DNA of 64,000 nt from JBCBGF01 sp038526915 (GCA_038526915.1 JBCBGF010000002.1:186001-250000); one strand, 5' to 3'; positions 35,779 to 44,522 are shown, numbered from the stretch's first letter. Translations and numbers: made by a program. Notes: a model not told the origin generated them from the sequence alone.

Positions 35779-37536
35779 TCAGTATACATCCCGCTGATAT
35801 CGATGGCTGGCGGACATCGCGTTCAAATACGCCTGCGCCCCGTCGGCATCGACGCCCGCACCCTTCGCGATAACCCGCAAGAGGGCCGCCTCAACATCTA
35901 CGGCCATGCGGGACGCATCCCCGCACACGTAGACCGCGGCCCCCTCTTCCAGCCAGGCAAAAACATCGTCCGCGCGCACTTCCAACAGCGTCTGGACGTA
36001 AACCTTGTCCTGCCCATCGCGCGACCATGCCAGGGACAGCTCATCAAGCAGCCCAGAACCCTGCCAGGCCTCAATCTGATCGCGGTAGAGGTAATCGCAG
36101 GCCTCGTGCTGATCGCCAAAGAACAACCAATTCTTGCCGGTGGCCCCACGCGCTTCGCGTTCCTCCAGAAACGCGCGGAAGGGGGCGATGCCTGTCCCGG
36201 GGCCGATCATGATTAGGGGCGTTGTATCATCCGCCGGCGGATGGAAATGCGCGGACTTCTGAACATAAACGCCCACGGTGCCGCCCTCAGGCAAACGCTC
36301 TCCCAGAAAGGTCGAGGCTGCCCCCTTGCACTTGCGCCCGTTCAAGTCATAGCGCACTTCGCCCACCGTCAGATGAACCTCACCGGGATGCGCAGCCGGG
36401 CTAGAGGAGATTGAGTAAAGCCGTGGCTGCAGGGGGCGCAAAGCATCGACAAGCTGCTGGGACGACACATCGTCAACTTTTTTGACGATATCCAGAACCT
36501 GCGCCTCCTGCGGCGCTTCTTCGATACCGAACGCCTCCAACGTCTTGGGTGTCACCGTGGCGAGATCGAGTTGCGTCGTTAGCGCCGCGCGCAATTGCGA
36601 CGGCCCTGCCTTCAGCATCACGGTTTCCTTGCCCGTAAGCCCCGCCGCCTCAAGCATGGCGCGCACCTCATTGGGGCAGTTCACTGGCCACACTCCAAGC
36701 GCATCGCCAGCTGCATACTCCAAATCGGTGCCCCCACCGGCGAGTGAGATTTCAACGTGGTTCACGCATTTCGCACTCTCCTCCCCGCTCAGCCGCTCTG
36801 AGGCGAGCAGTGACGCAAGGAACGGGCGTTTCTTGTCAAACATCGGCTGTGGTTCGGTGTCTACCGATGGTGCGACCACGCTGCCCGCGCTGGCGGCCAC
36901 AAAGGGTTCTGATGCGAACACGCCCTCTTTCCAGGCGGCATAATCGTCATCGAAGTCGACATCGCAGGTCGCAAGTTCCGCCGCGCGGGTCGCGCCAAGT
37001 TCGGTCAGACGGGCATCGATATCCGTCGCGCATTTGTTGAAATCGGCGTAACTCGTATCCCCCAGTCCGCAGACCGAGAAATTGAGGCTCGCGGGCAGTG
37101 GCGGGCAGTCATCAGCCATCAACGCCGCATAGAAGTTCGTGGCATTGTCCGGCGGATCGCCTTCGCCAAAGGTCGACACGACGATGACGACATGCTGCAT
37201 CTCGGCCAGATCGGCAGGTGTGATGTCATCAAGGGCAAGAACCTCCGCTTCATAACCATACCCGCCCGCGGACTTGCGAAGATCCTTCGACAGCGCTTCA
37301 CAGTTGCCGGACTGCGAGCCGTAAAGAACCTGCAACGGTGTGAGGGCCACATCATCCTCACCACCAGCCGCGGCAGCAGATGCGGCAATCGCCGACAACC
37401 CGGTCAGCAAACCATTGAGCCACTGCCGCTGTTCGGCATCAAACGGCGCATCTTCGGGAACGAGTTCAATCTGAGGCGTGTCCGACGACAGCGCGGCTTC
37501 GATGGCGGTACCGATCAAGGGGGTCTGAACGTTCAT
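35779..37536 (-). CDS. CysJ-like diflavin reductase, partner of the NirA-type reductase
   Basis: NADPH-FAD-FMN electron-transfer flavoprotein. 585 residues. After about 65 residues a flavodoxin domain begins (YGSQSGNCEALSKDL, STFGEGDPPDNA, GLGDTSYADFNKC). The FAD domain follows (DALGVWPVNCPNEV, PRLYSISSSPAAHP, RKCKGAASTFLG), then the NADPH domain (MIGPGTGIAPFRAFLEER, FFGDQHEACDYLY, VYVCGDASRM), ending RYQRDVY. Ten bases downstream of the siroheme reductase gene, so it probably supplies that enzyme's electrons in place of ferredoxin. Confidence 0.9.
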   Translation of the reverse strand: MNVQTPLIGTAIEAALSSDTPQIELVPEDAPFDAEQRQWLNGLLTGLSAIAASAAAAGGEDDVALTPLQVLYGSQSGNCEALSKDLRKSAGGYGYEAEVLALDDITPADLAEMQHVVIVVSTFGEGDPPDNATNFYAALMADDCPPLPASLNFSVCGLGDTSYADFNKCATDIDARLTELGATRAAELATCDVDFDDDYAAWKEGVFASEPFVAASAGSVVAPSVDTEPQPMFDKKRPFLASLLASERLSGEESAKCVNHVEISLAGGGTDLEYAAGDALGVWPVNCPNEVRAMLEAAGLTGKETVMLKAGPSQLRAALTTQLDLATVTPKTLEAFGIEEAPQEAQVLDIVKKVDDVSSQQLVDALRPLQPRLYSISSSPAAHPGEVHLTVGEVRYDLNGRKCKGAASTFLGERLPEGGTVGVYVQKSAHFHPPADDTTPLIMIGPGTGIAPFRAFLEEREARGATGKNWLFFGDQHEACDYLYRDQIEAWQGSGLLDELSLAWSRDGQDKVYVQTLLEVRADDVFAWLEEGAAVYVCGDASRMAVDVEAALLRVIAKGAGVDADGAQAYLNAMSASHRYQRDVY

Positions 37537-37546
37537 GTCTGGTCCT

Positions 37547-39298
37547 TCAGGCGGCGTCGGTCAGCTTGGCGGGCAGAAGCGACTGGAGCGCGTCATCGTC
37601 AAGCGAGCGGACAAATTGCAGGAATGTTTGGTCGGGGGCGCGGCGTTGAACGTAGCTGTCGATCACATGTTCGATCACACCGTGGATGTCTTCGGCGGCG
37701 ATGGGACCCACGAGGGGCCGCGCCAGCCCTTGGTCGAGGTCGGATCCACCGCCGACAACGATATTATAGCCTTCGCCACCCCCGGGTGCCGCGGCACCGA
37801 TCAAACCGATATCCCCGATGTAATGCTGGGCACAGGAGTTTGCGCAGCCGGTGAGGTGAATGTTGATCGGGCTGTCGAGCGTGTGTTTCGCCTCAAGATG
37901 GCGCACAAGGGCAATCGCGTCCTGCTTGGTATATGCGGCGGCGAACTTGCACCCCCAACGGCCGGTGCAAGCCACAACCCCAGCCGCAAAGGCCGAAGCG
38001 TTGACGGACATGCCAGCGGCCTCGATCCGCGCGCAGGCCGCAGCCACATGCTCATCCGGAATGTGCGGGATAAGCACGTTTTGCCAGACGGTCAGCCGGA
38101 TATCGGCGGCACCATAGGTGTCGGCGACCTCAGCCAAAACGCGCATCTGTTCGGCTGACAACCGACCGACCTCAAGTGCGACGCCGATATAGTTCAGGCC
38201 CGCCTGTTTCTGCGCATGGACCCCGATATGGGCCTGCCGGTCGATTGGCGTACGAGGTTCGGTGTGCGCTGGGTCCAAGGTGACAAGCTGCACACCCGTA
38301 TTGAACCCATCAAGCTGTTCCTGCGTGCGGGCGAGGAACCAGTCGACCCCCTCTTTCTCCAAAAGGTACTTCAGCCGTGCCTTTTTGCGGTTGGTCCTGT
38401 CCCCATATTCCACGAACACCCGCAGCATCGCCTCGGACACATCCACAGTGTCTTCCGGGCGGCAGATCAAGCCGGTGTCGCGGGCAAAATCCTTGTGCCC
38501 GGTGATGCCCCCTAGCGCGATCTTGCACCAGATACCGGGCTCCACGCCCTGGTCGTTCTCGCGGACGATCGTCGCAAGAAAACCGATGTCGTTCGTGTCC
38601 GAGAGACACGACAGGCGCCCGGCATTGTCGAACGAGATGTTGAACTTGCGCGGGATGCCCTGAAGCTCCCGCGTGCGTAGGATCCGCGATGACAGACGCT
38701 TGGCTTGCGGTGTCATGTCGATCAGTTCGTCGACGTCAAACCCCGCAGACGGCGTCACCGTGAGGTTCCGCGCCGAATCCGCACCCGTTCCCTGCGATGT
38801 GAGCGCCGCATCATGCATGGTCTCGATCATCGCGATCACCGACCGCGGGCGGATTTCGCGCAACTGCAGGCTGCCACGCGTGGTCACATGGGCATAGGTC
38901 CCCGCATAGTCTTCGGCGCATTGGGCCAGGACGCGAAACTGGTCTGCTGTCAGCACGCATCCGGGTGCGCGCAGCCGCATCATGTAGCCTTCGCTGTTCG
39001 GCTCAACGTTGAAGAAACCCAGATGGCGCAGCAGAAACTGGTCCAACCCTTCAGCCATCTGATCGGCGTGGGTCCATTCTTCCAACTGCCGCCAGATATC
39101 CAACGGGTGGGATTTGTATTTCGCCAGTTCCTCCTTGCAGAGGTCCTCGATCGGTGTGCCGAAGTGCATCGGTTCTGGCGCGGCCGCGGTGGCCGGCGCG
39201 GATTTCGGAGCGAAGGCGCGATGAATGCCCGCCTCGACCAGGACCTTTGCAAGGTATTGCTGTTGCTCAGCGGTGAACCCGCCTTTGGTGCCGTGCAT
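37547..39298 (-). CDS. NirA-type siroheme/[4Fe-4S] nitrite or sulfite reductase
   Basis: Six-electron assimilatory reductase. 583 residues; two NiR/SiR half-repeats with RLRAPGCVLTADQFRVLA and THVTTRGSLQLREI-like segments (YAHVTTRGSLQLREI) and KFNISFDNAG. Cluster and siroheme-binding cysteines are in CTGRWGCKF and GCANSCAQHYIGDIG. It resembles NirA of nitrate assimilation, but the CysJ-like neighbour is more typical of sulfite reductase. No nitrate reductase, transporter or cysteine gene is nearby, so the substrate stays open. Confidence 0.85.
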   Translation of the reverse strand: MHGTKGGFTAEQQQYLAKVLVEAGIHRAFAPKSAPATAAAPEPMHFGTPIEDLCKEELAKYKSHPLDIWRQLEEWTHADQMAEGLDQFLLRHLGFFNVEPNSEGYMMRLRAPGCVLTADQFRVLAQCAEDYAGTYAHVTTRGSLQLREIRPRSVIAMIETMHDAALTSQGTGADSARNLTVTPSAGFDVDELIDMTPQAKRLSSRILRTRELQGIPRKFNISFDNAGRLSCLSDTNDIGFLATIVRENDQGVEPGIWCKIALGGITGHKDFARDTGLICRPEDTVDVSEAMLRVFVEYGDRTNRKKARLKYLLEKEGVDWFLARTQEQLDGFNTGVQLVTLDPAHTEPRTPIDRQAHIGVHAQKQAGLNYIGVALEVGRLSAEQMRVLAEVADTYGAADIRLTVWQNVLIPHIPDEHVAAACARIEAAGMSVNASAFAAGVVACTGRWGCKFAAAYTKQDAIALVRHLEAKHTLDSPINIHLTGCANSCAQHYIGDIGLIGAAAPGGGEGYNIVVGGGSDLDQGLARPLVGPIAAEDIHGVIEHVIDSYVQRRAPDQTFLQFVRSLDDDALQSLLPAKLTDAA

Positions 39299-39765
39299 AG
39301 TTTGGAATCCACATCAAACGGTGCGCCTCGTTTGGCGCGAAAAGCTGATGCTAGCACGGCACTGCGCTAGGGTGTCCCGGGCAGATCCGGGTCAGGGCTG
39401 CGCTGCCCATTGGTCCGACAAATACCGACGCGTCCGTGCGGTGCAAGGGCCGATCTTGAATTCAACGCCCCGGCGCGGCCCTCGGCACCCCGTTTGCCCG
39501 TTTTTTGTTCACGCTGCGCATATTGCTACCCGCTACTGGCCGAGACTGAGCGCCAAAACGCCCCGAAAGCCTCCGCACACGAATGTGCCCGGTTGTTGAA
39601 TCCTTCAACAAAATCATGAGCAGAACGGCGTTTCGCGCCCCTTACAATGGCCTATCTCTGCCTTTAGACCTGACCGCAACGTCGCTCAGCGCATCTTTCG
39701 TGTCGAAAACACGCCGTGTTCTGGTCTGGTGGATGCGTAGGTGTAGGCAGAGGAAGGAATCAGTG
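39299..39765. other. 467-base intergenic region between divergent nirA-type gene and C1 module
   Basis: No convincing gene here; short frames on the plus strand have no ribosome site or family resemblance. It must hold the promoters of the minus-strand reductase operon and of the plus-strand C1/methionine module. The only strong structure is a perfect 19-base inverted repeat at 39593-39611. A small CGTGT-cgaaa-ACACG hairpin is at 39699-39713. No B12 box or recognisable SAM riboswitch was seen. Confidence 0.6.
39593..39611. promoter_or_regulatory. Perfect inverted repeat, possible operator
   Basis: TTGTTGAA-tcc-TTCAACAA: two perfect 8-base arms around 3 bases. The symmetry and A+T content suggest a binding site for a dimeric repressor or activator. 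It lies 155 bases before the first gene of the C1 module and 295 bases before the divergent reductase gene. No regulator gene is adjacent. Confidence 0.45.
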
Positions 39766-40062
39766 ATGCCCGATGTCACCATCGTCTATTGGCGCGATAT
39801 CCCGGCGCAGGTCATCGTGGGCAAAGGTCGGCGCGGTGCCAAGGCGATTTTGCCGGAACGCTTTGAACAAGCCATCGACCGTGCCGCGATGAAGGTGGGT
39901 GCCGCGGATACGGATGCCTACCTGGCGGAATGGCGCAAGGTTCCATCAGGCTCTATCGACGGAGCGCCGGATGCCGTCGCGCAGTCTGAAGCCGCGCGGT
40001 TGGATGCCACCTACGATCAGGAGCGCATCAAAGCCCTGATTGCCAATGACGGATGGGCCTAA
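39766..40062 (+). CDS. Small conserved 'virulence factor' family protein
   Basis: 98 residues from ATG 39766, preceded by AGGAAGGAA; the longer frame upstream is not protein-like. Begins MPDVTIVYWRDIPAQVIVGK and ends LIANDGWA, matching the small 'Virulence factor' family seen beside methylenetetrahydrofolate reductase genes in alphaproteobacteria. Soluble, no signal peptide, no cysteine. Function is unknown and the family name is historical. It is 26 bases upstream of the MetF-like gene, so a role in the same C1 pathway is likely but unproven. Confidence 0.7.
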   Translation: MPDVTIVYWRDIPAQVIVGKGRRGAKAILPERFEQAIDRAAMKVGAADTDAYLAEWRKVPSGSIDGAPDAVAQSEAARLDATYDQERIKALIANDGWA

Positions 40063-40088
40063 GCCCGAAACACGTATGGGAGGCCGCG

Positions 40089-41012
40089 ATGGCCCTACTG
40101 CAGTTCAAGCGCAAAGCGGACCCAAAGGTTCCGGCCTTTGAGACGTTTTTGACCGATTACTCGATCGAGGTGATGCCGCGCACGGCCGCCAAGATCGAAG
40201 ATTTTCGGGCGCTACTGCCGCAAGGCACACACGTTTACATTGCGCATATCGACGGCACACCCATCGACGACATGGTCGCCACAGCGCGCCGGCTTGCGAA
40301 TGACGGCTATCCCGTCATGCCGCATTTCCCGGCGCGGATCATAAAGGACAAGGCCACGCTGCGTGATTGGATCGCACGCTATCAGGGTGAAGCAGGCGTC
40401 GATCAGGCGCTTGTCCTGGCTGGTGGCGTCGACCGGCCCGTGGGCGACTTTGACAGCTCGATGCAGCTCTTGGAGACGGGGGCGTTTGACGAGGCCGGGT
40501 TCAAGCGGTTGCACATAGCCGGACATCCCGAGGGCAATCGCGATATTGATCCAGATGGCGGTGAAGCCGCGGTGATGGAGGCCCTGCGCTGGAAGCAGGC
40601 GTTTTCGGACAAGACCGACGCGCAGATGGCCATCGCCACGCAATTCGCGTTTGAGGCCAAGCCGATCATCGACTGGACGAAGCGGTTGCAGGCCAATGGC
40701 ATCACCCTGCCCGTCCACATCGGGATCGCAGGCCCCGCCAAGCTTCAGACATTGATCAAGTTCGCCATCGCTTGCGGTGTTGGCCCGTCGCTCAAGGTTC
40801 TGCAAAAACGCGCGATGGACGTCACCAAGCTGGTGCTGCCCTACGCGCCTACGGATGTTCTGCAGGACCTCGCCGCCCACAAAGAAGCACATCCCGACTT
40901 CCCGGTCGAAACCGTCCACTTCTTTCCCTTGGGGGGCATTACGTCGACGGCAAACTGGGCGATTGAACATGGCGGTCAGTCGACACAACCCGCCGCTGCA
41001 GCTTCCGCCTGA
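40089..41012 (+). CDS. Methylenetetrahydrofolate reductase family protein (MetF-like)
   Basis: TIM-barrel flavoprotein expected to reduce 5,10-methylene-THF to 5-methyl-THF. 307 residues from ATG 40089, with GGGAGG 5 bases upstream; the frame is open to 40053. Family-like segments: TDYSIEVMPRTAAKIEDF (Glu in the SxEVxPR position), HIDGTPIDDMVATARRLA, VMPHFPARII, LVLAGGVDRPVG, IAGHPEGN and IATQFAFEAKPIIDW. It starts the pair with the methyl-THF:corrinoid methyltransferase 11 bases downstream, which would consume its product. Confidence 0.85.
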   Translation: MALLQFKRKADPKVPAFETFLTDYSIEVMPRTAAKIEDFRALLPQGTHVYIAHIDGTPIDDMVATARRLANDGYPVMPHFPARIIKDKATLRDWIARYQGEAGVDQALVLAGGVDRPVGDFDSSMQLLETGAFDEAGFKRLHIAGHPEGNRDIDPDGGEAAVMEALRWKQAFSDKTDAQMAIATQFAFEAKPIIDWTKRLQANGITLPVHIGIAGPAKLQTLIKFAIACGVGPSLKVLQKRAMDVTKLVLPYAPTDVLQDLAAHKEAHPDFPVETVHFFPLGGITSTANWAIEHGGQSTQPAAAASA

Positions 41013-41023
41013 TTGGATAAAGA

Positions 41024-41983
41024 ATGACCCGTACAGTCCTAGAATCGAAATCGAAAACCGTTGTCATCGGTTTTGATGAGCCGTTCTGCGTGATCGGCGA
41101 ACGGATCAACCCCACGGGGCGAAAGGTCCTGGCGGCTCAGCTTGAGGCAGGGGATTTCTCGACTGTCGAAAAGGATGCCCGCGAACAGGTGGCCTGTGGC
41201 GCAATGGTCCTCGATGTGAACGCGGGCGTTGTCTACAACTCAAATCCCGATCCGAACGTGACCGAACCGCCGTTGATGTCAAAGATGATCTCGTTGGTGC
41301 AGGGTTTGGTGGATGTGCCTCTGTGCATCGACAGTTCGGTACCCGGCGCCTTGGAGGCTGGGCTTGAGATCGCCGAAGGCCGCCCGCTTTTGAACTCCGT
41401 TACTGGTGAGGAAGATCGTTTGGAAGCGATCCTGCCGTTGGTGAAGAAGTACAACGTGCCGGTCGTCGCGATCTCGAACGATGACACCGGTATTTCCGAA
41501 GACCCCGATGTGCGTTTTGCCGTGGCCAAGAAGATTGTCGAACGCGCAGCGGACTTTGGCATTCCGGCCCATGACGTGGTCGTCGACCCGCTGGTCATGC
41601 CGGTGGGCGCTATGGCCACGGCAGGTCGTCAGGTCTTTACGCTGGTGGAGCGTCTTCGGCGTGAGCTTGGCGTCAACACCACCTGCGGCGCCTCAAACAT
41701 CTCATTCGGTCTGCCCCACCGGCACGGCATCAACGCAGCCTTCCTGCCGATGGCCATCGGTGCCGGTATGACCAGCGCCATCATGAACCCGATCCGCCCG
41801 GTGGAGATGGAGGCGGTGCGGGCGGCGAACTTCCTGATGGATCATGACGCTAACGGATCGCAATGGATCGGGTTTTCGCGGGTCCTCGATGCCGTCGACG
41901 CCGGAACCCCGTTCCCTGAGGCCAGCGTTGCGGCTGCATCGGGCGGTGCGGGGCGTGGTGGGCGTCGCCGTCGGCGGGCTTAA
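41024..41983 (+). CDS. Methyltetrahydrofolate:corrinoid methyltransferase (pterin-binding domain)
   Basis: 319-residue pterin-binding TIM barrel that moves the methyl of 5-methyl-THF to a cob(I)alamin protein. Motifs: VIGERINPTGRKVLAAQ, VLDVNAGVVYNSNPDPN, LCIDSSVPGALEAGLE, LNSVTGEEDRL, VAISNDDTGISEDP, NTTCGASNISFGLPHR (in parts), GAGMTSAIMNPI. It corresponds to the pterin domain of MetH. The tail is unusual: glycine-rich ending GGRRRRRA. Homocysteine- and B12-binding domains are absent, so it must work with separate subunits encoded elsewhere. Confidence 0.88.
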   Translation: MTRTVLESKSKTVVIGFDEPFCVIGERINPTGRKVLAAQLEAGDFSTVEKDAREQVACGAMVLDVNAGVVYNSNPDPNVTEPPLMSKMISLVQGLVDVPLCIDSSVPGALEAGLEIAEGRPLLNSVTGEEDRLEAILPLVKKYNVPVVAISNDDTGISEDPDVRFAVAKKIVERAADFGIPAHDVVVDPLVMPVGAMATAGRQVFTLVERLRRELGVNTTCGASNISFGLPHRHGINAAFLPMAIGAGMTSAIMNPIRPVEMEAVRAANFLMDHDANGSQWIGFSRVLDAVDAGTPFPEASVAAASGGAGRGGRRRRRA

Positions 41984-42037
41984 ACGATACGCCGGGTTAC
42001 GGGCCGCGAGAGGTGAGGATAGCGCGTTGCAACGGTC

Positions 42038-42307
42038 TTAGGCCGGACGTCGCGTCCCACCATTCAACGCCCAATGTATTGGAAACAAAAGCAAAAGATA
42101 GGCTGTCGCCGCTGGCATGCCAAGAACGAGCCAAAGGGATGCAAGATCTGCGCCGGTCAGGATGCCAATGACAAACACAGCAAGTGCGGCGGCCATAAAT
42201 ACGGCTGGCAAGGCGGCAGCGATCTGCCAGGTTTCACGCATACGCCGCAATGCCAGCCATTGTAGAATGACATAAAGCAGCGGCAGCAGAAGGATCATCT
42301 GGGTCAT
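42038..42307 (-). CDS. Small membrane protein, function unknown
   Basis: 89 residues from ATG 42307 (MTQMILLLPLLYV), with about three hydrophobic helices: ILLLPLLYVILQWLAL, ALPAVFMAAALAVFVIGILTG and LWLVLGMPAATAYLLLLF. The ribosome site is weak; the frame extends to 42397. It lies alone on the minus strand between the methyltransferase and the reactivase genes, which face the other way. I recognise no family. A real gene is likely but not certain. Confidence 0.5.
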   Translation of the reverse strand: MTQMILLLPLLYVILQWLALRRMRETWQIAAALPAVFMAAALAVFVIGILTGADLASLWLVLGMPAATAYLLLLFPIHWALNGGTRRPA

Positions 42308-42476
42308 GTGCTCGATCACGTCTTTCTTTGATTTTGAGAAAGCGCATTCAAAAGGCACAGTGCAACGCGTGTTCGCTGGCCCCACGCGGTTGGGCAATTT
42401 TGTGCCGCATGGCCTCTTTGGTCTCGGCGAAAAACCGTTATCTCGTCAGGTTACCCACAGCGAAAGGTGCTGAAAA

Positions 42477-44522
42477 ATGGGCAGTGATGCACTTGTGATC
42501 TTTACGCCCTCGGGCAAGCGCGGACGCTTTGCCATCGGCACACCGATTCTGACGGCGGCGCGGCAGTTGGGCGTTGATCTCGACAGCGTCTGTGGCGGGC
42601 GCGGGATTTGTTCGCGGTGCCAGATCACACCGGGGTACGGCGAATTTCCCAAGCATGGCGTCACGGTGTCCGAAGACGCATTGTCGGCCTGGAACGCCGT
42701 GGAAGAGCGGTATGATCAAAAGCGTGGGTTGGCCAAAGGCCGTCGTCTGGGATGCCAGGCCACGGTGCAGGGCGACATCGTCATCGACGTGCCGCCGGAA
42801 AGCCAGGTGCATAAGCAGGTGATCCGAAAGGACGCCGCCGCGCGTGACATCGTCATGGACCCGGCCACGAAACGCTACTTCGTCGAGGTGGAAGAACCCG
42901 ACATGCACGCGCCCACAGGGGATCTGGAGCGGCTGGAGACTGCGCTTCGGGATCAGTGGAGCATTGACGCCATCCGCATCGATTTGAGCGTCCTGTCCCG
43001 CCTGCAACCCATTCTGCGCAAAGGCGACTGGTCGGTCACGGTGGCGCTGCACACTGATCCTGATCGGGGCATTCACACTGTTGTCGACGTCTGGCCCGGT
43101 TACTCTGAGGCACGCCTTTATGGGTTGGCCGTCGATCTGGGCTCCACCACTGTCGCCGCGCATCTGACAGATCTGGAGGATGGCAGCGTCGCGGCTTCGG
43201 CCGGGGTCATGAACCCGCAGATCCGCTTTGGTGAAGACCTGATGAGCCGCGTGTCTTACGCGATGATGAACCCCGGCGGCGACGGCGAGATGACCGCCGC
43301 AGTGCGCGAGGCGATCGATACGCTGGCGCAAGACTTGGCCCAGCAAGCCGGGATCGACCTGTCGCAGATCGTCGAGGCCGTCTTTGTCTGCAACCCGGTC
43401 ATGCATCACCTTCTGCTTGGGATCGATCCGGTGGAACTGGGCCAAGCGCCCTTTGCGTTGGCAACCTCTGATGCGGTGTCATTGACGGCACGGGAACTTG
43501 ACCTCGGCGCCCTGAACCCGGCTGCCCAGATCTATCTGTTGCCGTGCATCGCCGGCCATGTGGGGGCCGACGCTGCCGCTGTTGCCCTGTCCGAGCGTCC
43601 AGACAAGTCCGACGATCTGGTTCTCGTGGTCGATGTCGGCACCAATGCCGAGATTCTCTTAGGCGACACCCGCCGCGTTCTCGCCTGCTCCTCCCCCACC
43701 GGCCCCGCATTCGAAGGGGCCCAGATCAGTTCCGGTCAGCGCGCCGCACCCGGTGCCATCGAACGCATCGAGATCGACCCCGTGACGAAAGAGCCGCGGT
43801 TTCGGGTCATCGGCAGCGATGTATGGTCCGATGAAGACGGCTTTGATCTGAGCATTGCAACCACAGGCGTTACCGGCATCTGCGGCTCGGGCATTATCGA
43901 GGCGGTCGCCGAGTTGCGCATCGCGGGCCTGATGGATCCCGGTGGCCTTCTGGGCTCAGCCGAACAGACCGGGACAGATCGGATGATCCCCGAGGGGCGC
44001 ACGCACGCGTACCTTGTCTATGACGGCACGTCCGAGGGTGGTCCACGGATCACAGTTACGCAAGGGGATATCCGGGCCATCCAACTGGCGAAATCGGCGC
44101 TTTACGCCGGTGCGCGCCTTTTGATGGATGAGTTGGAGACGGACACGGTGGACCGGGTGGTTCTGGCCGGGGCGTTTGGCGCGCATATCTCGCCCAAACA
44201 CGCGATGGTGCTGGGCATGATCCCCGATGCGCCGCTCGAGAAAGTCTCAAGTGCTGGGAACGCGGCGGGCACGGGGGCGCGGCTTGCGCTGTGCAATCTG
44301 GGCGCGCGGCGTGAGATCACTGAATTGGTCCGCCGCATCACCAAGGTCGAAACCGCGGTCGAGCCCCGGTTTCAGGAGCATTTCGTGGCCGCAAATGCCG
44401 TGCCCCACGCCACGGCCGCGTTTCCGGAACTTCGTTCGGTTGTCGATTTGCCAGAGGTCACATTCAATTCTGGCGATGGCGAAGGCCGCGCCCGGCGGCG
44501 GCGGCGGAAAGCCGGAGCCTAG
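42477..44522 (+). CDS. RamA/RACo-like corrinoid protein reactivase (2Fe-2S, ASKHA fold, DUF4445)
   Basis: ATP-dependent reductive activator that returns oxidised cob(II)alamin on a corrinoid protein to cob(I)alamin. 681 residues from ATG 42477, with AAGGTG upstream. The N-terminal [2Fe-2S] ferredoxin domain has CGGRGICSRC (Cys39, 45, 48) and a fourth Cys93 (RRLGCQA). A linker follows, then the ASKHA ATPase part: GLAVDLGSTTVAAHL, VVDVGTNAEILLG, GICGSGIIEAVAEL, VVLAGAFGAHISP. The C-terminus is Arg-rich (GRARRRRRKAGA), like the methyltransferase. It overlaps the convergent carrier gene by 4 bases. Confidence 0.9.
   Translation: MGSDALVIFTPSGKRGRFAIGTPILTAARQLGVDLDSVCGGRGICSRCQITPGYGEFPKHGVTVSEDALSAWNAVEERYDQKRGLAKGRRLGCQATVQGDIVIDVPPESQVHKQVIRKDAAARDIVMDPATKRYFVEVEEPDMHAPTGDLERLETALRDQWSIDAIRIDLSVLSRLQPILRKGDWSVTVALHTDPDRGIHTVVDVWPGYSEARLYGLAVDLGSTTVAAHLTDLEDGSVAASAGVMNPQIRFGEDLMSRVSYAMMNPGGDGEMTAAVREAIDTLAQDLAQQAGIDLSQIVEAVFVCNPVMHHLLLGIDPVELGQAPFALATSDAVSLTARELDLGALNPAAQIYLLPCIAGHVGADAAAVALSERPDKSDDLVLVVDVGTNAEILLGDTRRVLACSSPTGPAFEGAQISSGQRAAPGAIERIEIDPVTKEPRFRVIGSDVWSDEDGFDLSIATTGVTGICGSGIIEAVAELRIAGLMDPGGLLGSAEQTGTDRMIPEGRTHAYLVYDGTSEGGPRITVTQGDIRAIQLAKSALYAGARLLMDELETDTVDRVVLAGAFGAHISPKHAMVLGMIPDAPLEKVSSAGNAAGTGARLALCNLGARREITELVRRITKVETAVEPRFQEHFVAANAVPHATAAFPELRSVVDLPEVTFNSGDGEGRARRRRRKAGA

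Noticed and set aside
39299..39765. SAM or SAH riboswitch upstream of the C1 module
   Set aside because: I looked for the short pseudoknot-type SAM elements common in alphaproteobacteria and saw none I could support; a covariance-model scan would decide.
42438..43445. 335-residue open frame on the minus strand
   Set aside because: Antisense to the ferredoxin and linker part of the reactivase gene; no motif.
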